Below, piece after piece: positions 40,775 to 46,449 of a stretch of 46,449 nucleotides of DNA. This stretch comes from DASTBU01 sp035711845 (GTDB lineage Bacteria > Acidobacteriota > Vicinamibacteria > Vicinamibacterales > 2-12-FULL-66-21). Within the stretch, counting starts at the first letter, position 1; each line of letters begins with the position of its first letter. A program made the translations under genes and the position numbers. The notes beneath the pieces were generated by a model, which saw nothing but the letters and a program-made list of their open reading frames with translations, had not been told where the DNA came from and searched no databases. The stretch covers positions 1 through 46,449 of the forward strand of contig DASTBU010000092.1 in the NCBI GenBank assembly GCA_035711845.1, in the 5' to 3' direction.

Positions 40775-42052
40775 ATGGCTGATCTGCGAAACAGGACCTT
40801 CGGAGACATCGACGGGTCCGACCTGCGGCTGAGGCTCGATGAGGAGGCGCGGACCGGCGCGCGCATCAAGGTCGTGGGCGTCGGCGGCGGTGGCAGCAAC
40901 GCCGTCAACCGGATGGTCGCCGCCGGCCTCGACGGTGTGGAGTTCATCGTCGCCAACACGGATCTGCAGGCGCTGCGCCTCAACGCCGCGCCCGTGAAGC
41001 TCCAGATCGGCGCCAAGCTGACCAAGGGGCTCGGCGCGGGCGCGGACCCGAACGTCGGCCGTCAGGCCGCGCTCGAAGACACCGAGAAGTTGATCGAGGC
41101 GCTCGACGGCGCCGACATGGTGTTCGTCACCACAGGTCTCGGCGGCGGGACCGGCACGGGAGCCGCCCCGGTGATTGCAAGTCTGGCCAGCGAGCTGGGC
41201 GCGCTCACGATCGCCGTGGTGACCAAGCCATTCCGGTTCGAGGGCAAGAAGCGGCAGATCCAGGCGGAGCGTGGGCTCGACGAGCTGCGCCAGTCGGTCG
41301 ACACGGTCATCACCATCCCCAACGAGCGGCTGCTCGCCACGATTGCGCGCTCGACCTCGCTGAACGAAGCGTTCACGTCGGCCGACGACGTCCTGAAGCA
41401 GGCGATTCAGGGGATCTCGGACCTGATCCTGGTGCCGGGGATGATCAATCTCGATTTCGCCGACGTCAAGACGATCATGTCGGGCATGGGACTCGCGATC
41501 ATGGGGACCGGCCTCGCGGAAGGCGAGAGCCGGGCGATGATGGCCGCCAATGCCGCCATCTCGAGCCCGTTGCTCGAAGACGCCTCCGTGAAGGGAGCAC
41601 TCGGCGTGATCATCAATGTGACCGGCGGGCCCGACCTCTCGCTCGTCGAGGTCAGCGAGGCTTCCGCGATCATCCAGGAGGCCGCCCACGAGGAGGCGAA
41701 CATCATCTTTGGCGCTGTCGTCGATCCGGACATGGGTGGGCGGGTCAAGATCACGGTCATTGCTACGGGCTTCGACAAGGCCGCATCGGCGACCCGCCCG
41801 GTCGCGCCCTCGTCGGCCCAGACCCCGGTCGATCTGCAGAGCTATGCCACGTGGAAGCAGGAGGCGACGGAAAAGGTCGTGGCGGCCGGAGGATCGCGGA
41901 TGAGCTTTTCCCGTCGTCCTGTGATCGATCTTCCCGTTGCACCTCCGCGGGAGGCGGCGGCCGAGGAAGCGCTGAGCGGCCCCGGCGCAGAGTTCGAGCC
42001 GGTGTCGCCGCTCGATGTTCCAGCATTTCTGCGCCGGCAGAGCGAGGGGTAG
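40775..42052 (+). CDS. ftsZ: Cell division GTPase FtsZ
   Basis: This 425-residue tubulin homologue starts with ATG after GAGGGGG. It has GGGGSNAVNRM (37-47), the tubulin signature GLGGGTGTGAAP (GGGTGTG at 123-129), and GVIINVTGGPDLSLVEV in the C-terminal domain. The variable linker (about 320-405) is Pro/Ala rich. The C-terminal peptide SPLDVPAFLRRQ (411-422) is the canonical docking site for FtsA and other partners. The 28-residue N-terminal extension (MADLRNRTFGDIDGSD) is a little longer than average. It polymerises at midcell to drive division. Heptad repeats and overlapping hairpins follow its stop. Confidence 0.98.
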   Translation: MADLRNRTFGDIDGSDLRLRLDEEARTGARIKVVGVGGGGSNAVNRMVAAGLDGVEFIVANTDLQALRLNAAPVKLQIGAKLTKGLGAGADPNVGRQAALEDTEKLIEALDGADMVFVTTGLGGGTGTGAAPVIASLASELGALTIAVVTKPFRFEGKKRQIQAERGLDELRQSVDTVITIPNERLLATIARSTSLNEAFTSADDVLKQAIQGISDLILVPGMINLDFADVKTIMSGMGLAIMGTGLAEGESRAMMAANAAISSPLLEDASVKGALGVIINVTGGPDLSLVEVSEASAIIQEAAHEEANIIFGAVVDPDMGGRVKITVIATGFDKAASATRPVAPSSAQTPVDLQSYATWKQEATEKVVAAGGSRMSFSRRPVIDLPVAPPREAAAEEALSGPGAEFEPVSPLDVPAFLRRQSEG

Positions 42053-42056
42053 GAAT

Positions 42057-42091
42057 GCTGAATGCTGAATGCTGAGTGCTGAATGCTGAGT
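42057..42091. repeat. Heptad tandem array after ftsZ (GCTGAAT/GCTGAGT)
   Basis: Five successive 7-base units (GCTGAAT x2, GCTGAGT, GCTGAAT, GCTGAGT) begin 5 bases after the ftsZ stop, preceded by a partial unit GAAT. The rotated unit GAATGCT/GAGTGCT resembles GGAAGCT and GATAGCT in the array at 7302. Confidence 0.93.
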
Positions 42092-42131
42092 GCGATGGCT
42101 GATTCGCCGTCGCCATCGCTATTTGCGAATC
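42092..42131 (+). terminator. Overlapping hairpins downstream of ftsZ
   Basis: GCGATGGC (42092-42099) pairs with GCCATCGC (42112-42119), an 8-base stem with a 12-base loop, followed by TATTT. A second stem, GATTCGC (42101-42107) with GCGAATC (42125-42131), uses the loop of the first, so the two could form alternately or as a pseudoknot. This is the best candidate for the end of the dcw transcript. Confidence 0.45.
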
Positions 42132-42394
42132 GCTGAGCGAGGGGCCGGGGCACACCCGCTGCCGGCCCACTCATCCGCGTCATCGGCTGCGGCATAGCCA
42201 GCCGCCGACTCGGCTGCCAGTTCTCGTCCGCGGTCCGCGCGCGTTCGGCGCCCGTGCCAGTCCGCGTGATACACTGAATAGATCCACGGCACGCGCGACC
42301 GCCGTCGCCTGAGTCGAATCCGACGGACGGCCGCGTGGAGCTCCAGCAATTGCGGCGCGGCGTCCCGGCCGTATCCGTTCGATCCCGGCATTCA

Positions 42395-44140
42395 ATGAAG
42401 AACTGGCAGTACCGCGATCGTGCGCGGCAGGTCCTTGACCGCGAAGTGGGCTTCGTGCAGAAGCCGCACGGAGGCCGTCTGCGCGTCGCCCTCGCGTTCC
42501 CGAACACCTACTACGTCGGGATGTCCAGCCTCGGGTTCCAGACCGTTTACCGGCTGTTCAACGGGATCGACGACGTGGTGTGCGAGCGTGTGTTCCTGCC
42601 GCCGAAGCAGGAGTTGCGGGACCAGATCGCATCGGGCGGGCCGCTGTTGACACTCGAGTCGCAGACACCCGTCGCGAACTTCGACGTGCTTGCGTTCTCG
42701 GTGTCCTTCGAGTGGGACTACACCAACGTCGTGACGATGCTGCGGCTCGCGGGGCTGCCGGTGCGCTCCACGAACCGGTCGAGCCGGCATCCCCTCGTGG
42801 TGATAGGCGGCGCGGTGACGTTCGTGAACCCGGAACCGCTTGCGCTTTTCGCGGACGTTGTTGCGGCGGGCGAGGGCGAGGTCCTCATTCCGGATCTCGT
42901 TTCCGCGCTCCGTGAGCGTGGCAATCGGACCGAGCAACTGACCCGGCTGGCCTCCATGCGCGGGTTCTACGTTCCTTCTTTGTACACAGTGAACTACGCA
43001 CAGGATGGGACGATCGCTGCCTTCGAGCCTGCTCCTGGCAGCGGCGCGCCGGCCGTTGTCCGGAAGGCGGCGGTCAAGAGCACCGACCGGCTCGATCCGC
43101 CGGCCACGAGCGTCTTTACGCCGGACACCGAGTTCGGATCGCGATTCCTGGTGGAAGTCGTTCGCGGCTGCGCCAACCTGTGCCGGTTCTGCTGGGCGGG
43201 CTACAACTACCTGCCCGTGCGCGCGTTCCCGGCGGCGCGCATTCTCGAGCTGGCCGCCGCCGCCCGCAGGTATTCGAGCCGGGCCGGACTGGTCTCCATC
43301 GCGCTCTGCGATCACCCCGAGATCGAGCGCATCCTCGAGGGGCTGCTGGAGATGGGCTACTCGATCAGCCCGGCATCGCTGCGGCTCGACGACCTGACGG
43401 AACCGATCGTCCGGCTGCTCAGGCAGAGCGGCGAGCGATCGATCACGATCGCCCCCGAGACCGGTTCCGACCGGCTGCGCCGCGTCATCAACAAGACGGT
43501 GACCAACGACGAGATTCTCGCGGCGGCGGAGGTCATTTTCGCCAACGGGATCGACAACCTGAAGCTGTACTACATGATCGGGCTTCCAACCGAGACGGAG
43601 GACGACCTCGAGGCCATCCGCGATCTGACGGTGCAGCTGAAGGAGGTGATGGTGAAACACGCGCGGCCCCGCGGCCACATCGGACGGATCGTGGGCAGCG
43701 TGAACCCCCTGATCCCCAAGCCGGGCACCGCCTACCAGTGGATTCCGATGGAAGATCCGGCGGTGACCGACAAGAAGGGCCGCCGGCTGCGCCAGCTGCT
43801 CTCCGGGATCGACAACGTCTACTTCAACATCAAGTCGGAACGTCATTCCTATTACCAGGCGCTTCTCTCGCTCGGCGACCGGCGCGTGGCCGCCACGATT
43901 GAAGCGGCAGAGCGAAACGGGGGCCAATGGCGGGCCGCGGTGGCCGAGTCCGGGCTCGACGCCAATTTCTACATCTTCCGGGACCGTTCGGCGGACGCCG
44001 CGCTGCCCTGGGACATCATCGACGGCGGCGTGAAGAAGACGTTCTTCCAGACGGAGTATCAGAAGGCGCTGCGCGAGGAGTGGACGCTGCCACACCGCCG
44101 CCAGCGCGAGAATCTGAAGCTCATTCCGGTGGTGGACTGA
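42395..44140 (+). CDS. B12-binding-domain-type radical SAM protein (TIGR03960-like)
   Basis: The ATG at 42395 gives 581 residues starting MKNWQYRDRARQVLDREVGFVQKPHGGRLRVALAFPNTYYVGMSSLGFQTVY, a conserved opening of this family of uncharacterised radical SAM proteins. Residues about 30-200 resemble a cobalamin-binding fold without a clear His ligand. The cluster motif is C259-x3-C263-x2-C266 (RGCANLCRFCWAGYNY). APETGSDRLRRVINKTVTN and LYYMIGLPTETEDDLEAI are typical core motifs. In many bacteria a DUF2344 gene and an RNase G gene follow; here neither is present. The function is unknown; an rRNA or tRNA modification role has been suspected for relatives. Confidence 0.85.
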   Translation: MKNWQYRDRARQVLDREVGFVQKPHGGRLRVALAFPNTYYVGMSSLGFQTVYRLFNGIDDVVCERVFLPPKQELRDQIASGGPLLTLESQTPVANFDVLAFSVSFEWDYTNVVTMLRLAGLPVRSTNRSSRHPLVVIGGAVTFVNPEPLALFADVVAAGEGEVLIPDLVSALRERGNRTEQLTRLASMRGFYVPSLYTVNYAQDGTIAAFEPAPGSGAPAVVRKAAVKSTDRLDPPATSVFTPDTEFGSRFLVEVVRGCANLCRFCWAGYNYLPVRAFPAARILELAAAARRYSSRAGLVSIALCDHPEIERILEGLLEMGYSISPASLRLDDLTEPIVRLLRQSGERSITIAPETGSDRLRRVINKTVTNDEILAAAEVIFANGIDNLKLYYMIGLPTETEDDLEAIRDLTVQLKEVMVKHARPRGHIGRIVGSVNPLIPKPGTAYQWIPMEDPAVTDKKGRRLRQLLSGIDNVYFNIKSERHSYYQALLSLGDRRVAATIEAAERNGGQWRAAVAESGLDANFYIFRDRSADAALPWDIIDGGVKKTFFQTEYQKALREEWTLPHRRQRENLKLIPVVD

Positions 44141-44168
44141 GCGAGCGCAGAGGCCGCACTTCCGCCGA

Positions 44169-44471
44169 TCAGGATGCGATGGCGGCTTCGGCCTCGTGGT
44201 CCGCATAGGCCTGCAGCACCAGATCGCGAATCCTGTCCTGAGACGTGGCATCGGCAACCGGCCGCAGCAGCGCGAAGCTGCGCCGCTCGCCGTTCACCGA
44301 ATACTGACGCGCCGGGAATGTCACGTTGCGGCCGTTGCCGGTCCTGCGCTCCCACACCGCGAAACCAATCAGCTTGAGACCTTCGAGCGGCCCGCTCGTG
44401 AAGTGCAGCTCGGCATCGGCGAGCTTGCCGGGAGGGTTGCCTTTGTCGTTGCGAATGATCTTGATCGTCAC
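44169..44471 (-). CDS. Small conserved-looking protein with SpoVG-like layout
   Basis: This 100-residue protein starts with GTG preceded by AGAAGGAG at good distance. The order of elements (a hydrophobic strand LEGLKLIGFAVWER, then NVTFPARQYSVNGERRSFALLRPV, and a C-terminal helix QDRIRDLVLQAYADH) resembles SpoVG: ...VIDG/LFVAMP.../R..I..AVL..Y. SpoVG is a small RNA/DNA-binding regulator of septation and other processes. Identity is low and the match rests on pattern only, so this is a hypothesis. It is convergent with the radical SAM gene (28-base gap). No other domain is recognised. Confidence 0.65.
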   Translation of the reverse strand: MTIKIIRNDKGNPPGKLADAELHFTSGPLEGLKLIGFAVWERRTGNGRNVTFPARQYSVNGERRSFALLRPVADATSQDRIRDLVLQAYADHEAEAAIAS

Positions 44472-44729
44472 GGTCCGCTCCTTCTCTGTGGGCGACGGGG
44501 TACGCGCTATTCGATCGCCAGAGGAGCAACCGGCCTGCCGGAAAGCGGACGAACCGACTGTCGTGGCAAGCGGCTGCAGGGGCGGGTGTTCGGCAGTTGC
44601 CGTCTCGCCGACGTCCGATCCGGTTCAGGATGACGTGGCTGAAGGGCAAACGCGGGTTGCCCCCAGAGACACCGGACGTCCGAAAAGTGGGGGAGCCGGG
44701 CGGGCCGCCGTCAACCGTGGTTGCGGCGC
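44472..44729. other. Intergenic region, 258 bases, nothing recognised
   Basis: Between the SpoVG-like gene and acpS both strands have open frames, but none with codon or domain features of a real gene. It contains the Shine-Dalgarno of the SpoVG-like gene (just above 44471). A promoter for that gene is expected here but no clear -35/-10 pair was found. Confidence 0.5.
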
Positions 44730-45110
44730 TCACTCGCCGATCAGCATCACCTGTGCGAACGCGAGCGAGTCGGAGTGCGTGATCGTCAGGTGCGAGCGGC
44801 GGACATTCATCTGCTCCGCCCGCCGCTTCGCGCCCCCATGCAACTCGAGGCGTGGAGGACCGCCGCCACGAACCACTTCGATGTCCTTCCAGAGCACGCC
44901 ACGCGAATGCCCGGTCCCGAGGGCCTTCATGGCTGCTTCCTTCGCGGCGAAGCGCCCCGCGAGGTGCGGCACGGGGTCGCGGCGGCGGCTACAATACGCA
45001 ATCTCGCCGTCCGTGAAGACGCGGCGCAGGAAGCGATCCCCGTAGCGCTCGAAGACGTCGGCAACGCGGGGAATGTCGGTGGCGTCTATTCCGATTCCGA
45101 TGATGTCCAT
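44730..45110 (-). CDS. acpS: Holo-[acyl-carrier-protein] synthase AcpS
   Basis: From the ATG at 45110 this 126-residue enzyme starts MDIIGIGIDATDIPRV with the magnesium ligand D9 and has the second signature GRFAAKEAAMKALG (52-65) with E58 and the catalytic/CoA-binding K62 region. It transfers the 4'-phosphopantetheine arm of CoA to apo-ACP. Length matches the family (about 120-130). Its start region overlaps the start region of the divergent pgeF by about 8 bases, so the promoters must lie inside the other gene's coding sequence. An upstream in-frame GTG-type extension to 45179 was rejected. Confidence 0.94.
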   Translation of the reverse strand: MDIIGIGIDATDIPRVADVFERYGDRFLRRVFTDGEIAYCSRRRDPVPHLAGRFAAKEAAMKALGTGHSRGVLWKDIEVVRGGGPPRLELHGGAKRRAEQMNVRRSHLTITHSDSLAFAQVMLIGE

Positions 45111-45894
45111 ACCCGAGCCCCAGCCTAATCGTGCTTTCGAGTGGACGCAAGCGCCGTGGGGCGCCGCGCTTCGGTGCACACCGCTTGCCGAGATCGCCCC
45201 GCATTACTTCACGGTAGGAAACCTCGGCCTGCGTAACGCCGCCGGCGAGTGGCACGCTGTCGCCGAAGGCCTGCGGGTTTCGACCGGAGCGCTGCGACTG
45301 ATTCGCCAAGTGCACGGCGCCTCGGTCGCGACAGCGCGAAATGGGACGACCTCGCCGTGGGAGACGCCGGAGGCCGACGCGATCGTCAGCAACGACCCGC
45401 ACGTGGCCATCGGCGTGCGGGTAGCCGATTGCGCGCCGGTACTGCTCGCCGACAGGAAACGCGCGGCCGTCGGCGCTGTGCACGCGGGCTGGCGCGGCGC
45501 CGTGCAGTCGATCGTCTCGGAAGCCGTGCGCGCGATGCAGCGCGAGTTCGGGTCCGATCCCGGGGACCTGGTTGCGGCTATCGGCCCCTGTCTGGGGCCC
45601 TGCTGCGGTGAAGTGGGGGAGGAGGTGGTCCAGGCCTTTCAGGAAGCCGGGCATTCCGTTGCGGCGCTGGAGCGGTGGTTCTCGCCGGGACCGCAGGGCC
45701 GGCCCATGCTCGACCTGTGGAGCGCAAATGTCGACCAGCTGGCCGCCGCGGGCGTGCTGCGGGAAAACATCCACGCAGCTGAACTGTGCACGAAAACACA
45801 CGCCGCCATCATGCATTCGTATCGCGCATCCGGCAAGGCGGCAGGGAGGATGTTAGCAGCGATACGGCCTTCCACCTTCAGCCTTCATCCTTGA
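45103..45894 (+). CDS. pgeF: Peptidoglycan editing factor PgeF (YfiH, laccase-domain protein)
   Basis: Two adjacent ATG codons, 45100 and 45103, are possible, as is one at 45073; the shortest is used here (263 residues). The Cu/Zn-binding site residues H71 (QVHGASV), C110 (VADCAPVLL) and H127 (VHAGWRGA) are all present, with IGPCLGPCCGEVGEEV in the C-terminal half. PgeF/YfiH proteins act as purine nucleoside phosphorylase-like enzymes and, in E. coli, remove misincorporated residues from cell-wall precursors, fitting its closeness to mur genes. The last codons come from a heptad array and the stop lies inside the convergent RNase H gene (17-base overlap). Confidence 0.9.
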   Translation: MSIPEPQPNRAFEWTQAPWGAALRCTPLAEIAPHYFTVGNLGLRNAAGEWHAVAEGLRVSTGALRLIRQVHGASVATARNGTTSPWETPEADAIVSNDPHVAIGVRVADCAPVLLADRKRAAVGAVHAGWRGAVQSIVSEAVRAMQREFGSDPGDLVAAIGPCLGPCCGEVGEEVVQAFQEAGHSVAALERWFSPGPQGRPMLDLWSANVDQLAAAGVLRENIHAAELCTKTHAAIMHSYRASGKAAGRMLAAIRPSTFSLHP

Positions 45895-45895
45895 G
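45868..45895. repeat. Heptad tandem array shared by two gene ends
   Basis: Four 7-base units (CCTTCCA, CCTTCAG, CCTTCAT, CCTTGAG) lie where pgeF and the convergent RNase H gene overlap. The array encodes the final residues of PgeF on the plus strand (PSTFSLHP) and of the RNase H on the minus strand (SLKDEG). Both stop codons fall inside it. Confidence 0.8.
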
Positions 45896-46297
45896 ACTTT
45901 CTTCTGCCTCGTCCATCCCGAGGTTGGAAAGACGATCCGCGTTCTTGTTGAGCTCCCGGCGCACGTGCTGGAAGCGGACGTTTCCCAGCTCGATCACGAG
46001 GAGGCGTGCGCGAACGTAGAGCGGTTGCAGGCCGGGGTGTCGAACCTTGTACTCGCCGCGCATCTGCTTGACCAGGAGCTCCGAGTCCGCCCTGACCAGC
46101 ACGTCGCGCTCGCCGCGATCGATCGCCCACTGCAGCGCCGCGAGCAGGGCGTTGTATTCCGCGACGTTGTTGGTCGCGACCCCGAGGCCGCCGTGCAGCT
46201 CGGCAATCTGTTCTCCCGCGGCGTTCTCGATCCAGACGCCGTAGCCGGCCGGGCCCGGGTTGCCGCGGGCGCCGCCATCGATATAGGCGGTGATCAT
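45878..46297 (-). CDS. Ribonuclease HI-like protein (RNase H family, type RnhA/YpdQ-like)
   Basis: This 139-residue protein starts at an ATG (46297) with AYIDGGARGNPGPAGYGVWI. The catalytic acidic residues of RNase HI are in place: D7, E47 (NNVAEYNALLAAL), D71 (RADSELLVKQM) and D121 (NKNADRLSN). The fold is the plant/archaeal-like RNase HI type without the basic protrusion of E. coli RNase HI. It would cleave RNA in RNA-DNA hybrids in the cytoplasm. The final residues come from the heptad array. It is convergent with pgeF and lies next to the IS end. Confidence 0.9.
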   Translation of the reverse strand: MITAYIDGGARGNPGPAGYGVWIENAAGEQIAELHGGLGVATNNVAEYNALLAALQWAIDRGERDVLVRADSELLVKQMRGEYKVRHPGLQPLYVRARLLVIELGNVRFQHVRRELNKNADRLSNLGMDEAEESLKDEG

Positions 46298-46313
46298 AAG
46301 GTTGAAGGCGGCT

Positions 46314-46363
46314 CAGTCCAGGGACATAGGTAACACTTCAGTCCAGCGACATGGGTAACACTT
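46314..46363. repeat. Tandem 25-base duplication at IS left end
   Basis: Two direct copies of a 25-base sequence, 46314-46338 and 46339-46363, differ at only two positions (G/C at the ninth and A/G at the fifteenth base). Each contains a core like GACAT(A/G)GGTAACACTT, which reads on the minus strand as AAGTGTTACC, the kind of sequence seen at ends of IS481-like elements. Confidence 0.85.
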
Positions 46364-46406
46364 TTCGCCACAGGCCGGGGCAGCCTCTCACCCGAGAGGT
46401 GTCGCG

Positions 46407-46449
46407 ATGCCGTGGCGCGAGACGTCGCCCGTGGAGCAGCGCCTGGAAT
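46407..46449 (+). CDS. IS481-family transposase, N-terminal fragment
   Basis: An ATG at 46407 opens MPWRETSPVEQRLE (14 codons) before the window ends. This is the characteristic start of IS481-family transposases (M-P-W-x-E-x-x-x-x-x-x-R-L), whose N-terminal helix-turn-helix binds the IS ends and whose later DDE domain is beyond the window. The Shine-Dalgarno is weak (GAGAGGTG at 46394-46401). Confidence 0.75.
   Translation, partial: MPWRETSPVEQRLE

Larger units (their letters stand above)
42053..42394 (+). other. Intergenic region ftsZ to radical SAM gene, 342 bases
   Basis: It holds the heptad array and the overlapping hairpins (listed separately). The rest, 42132-42394, shows no convincing ORF or RNA gene. 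A possible extended -10 (TG, one base, TACACT at 42270-42275) precedes the radical SAM gene by about 120 bases, but no good -35 box is at the proper distance. An in-frame ATG at 42335 could start the next gene 20 residues earlier. Confidence 0.5.
46314..46449 (+). mobile_element. Left end of an IS481-like insertion sequence (partial)
   Basis: The duplicated 25-base end sequence, followed after 43 bases by a start of a transposase gene, marks the left end of an element that continues past the window. The boundary is best placed at 46314, just after the RNase H start region, with no visible target duplication because the right end is not in the window. Confidence 0.7.

Noticed and set aside
1..46449. 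tRNA or rRNA genes
   Set aside because: No cloverleaf with conserved GG and TTCGA loops and no rRNA-like sequence was noticed on either strand, though a covariance-model scan was not possible here.

Overview
This is a GC-rich bacterial window holding two divergently transcribed blocks. The left half (about 1-25170), almost all on the minus strand, is a cell-surface glycan cluster. The right half (25305-42052), on the plus strand, is a full division and cell-wall (dcw) operon, followed by a few housekeeping genes and the left end of an insertion sequence. The high GC content, frequent GTG starts, ATGA/GTGA start-stop overlaps, a MurE with the meso-diaminopimelate signature DNPR, a class B PBP carrying one PASTA domain and the general gene style suggest a Gram-negative-type bacterium. 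I would guess Acidobacteriota, Vicinamibacteria-like, but the sequence alone does not prove this.

Glycan half: a B12-type radical SAM enzyme (cut by the window edge), a SPASM radical SAM enzyme, a GT39-like membrane glycosyltransferase, a Wzx-type flippase, a class I methyltransferase, a secreted STN-domain protein with a proline-rich tail, a second SPASM radical SAM enzyme, an SDR sugar epimerase, a large GT-B-like protein and a GT9 (heptosyltransferase-like) enzyme. Next come a second large membrane protein, an MBOAT plus SGNH pair (probable O-acylation of the glycan), a truncated GT2 remnant, two GT4 enzymes, three polyprenyl-phosphate-type GT2 enzymes, another GT39-like protein, and ychF at the boundary. 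Together these can build, modify and flip a lipid-linked saccharide. No Wzy polymerase or Wza/Wzc exporter was firmly identified.

dcw half: mraZ-rsmH-ftsL-ftsI-murE-murF-mraY-murD-ftsW-murG-murC-ftsQ-ftsA-ftsZ. A consensus sigma70 promoter and three 10-bp-spaced MraZ boxes precede mraZ. murB and ddl are absent from their common place between murC and ftsQ. Two non-coding stretches interrupt the otherwise tight operon: a long inverted repeat plus small hairpins between murD and ftsW, and a nested stem structure between ftsA and ftsZ.

After ftsZ come a 600-residue-class radical SAM protein, a small SpoVG-like protein on the minus strand, acpS and pgeF in head-to-head overlap, an RNase HI-like gene, and an IS481-like transposase start.

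An unexplained feature running through the window is a set of degenerate heptanucleotide tandem repeats at gene ends and intergenic sites: 7302-7385, 12448-12502, the arms of the murD-ftsW inverted repeat, 42057-42091 and 45868-45895. They share a loose GNNNKCY-type unit.
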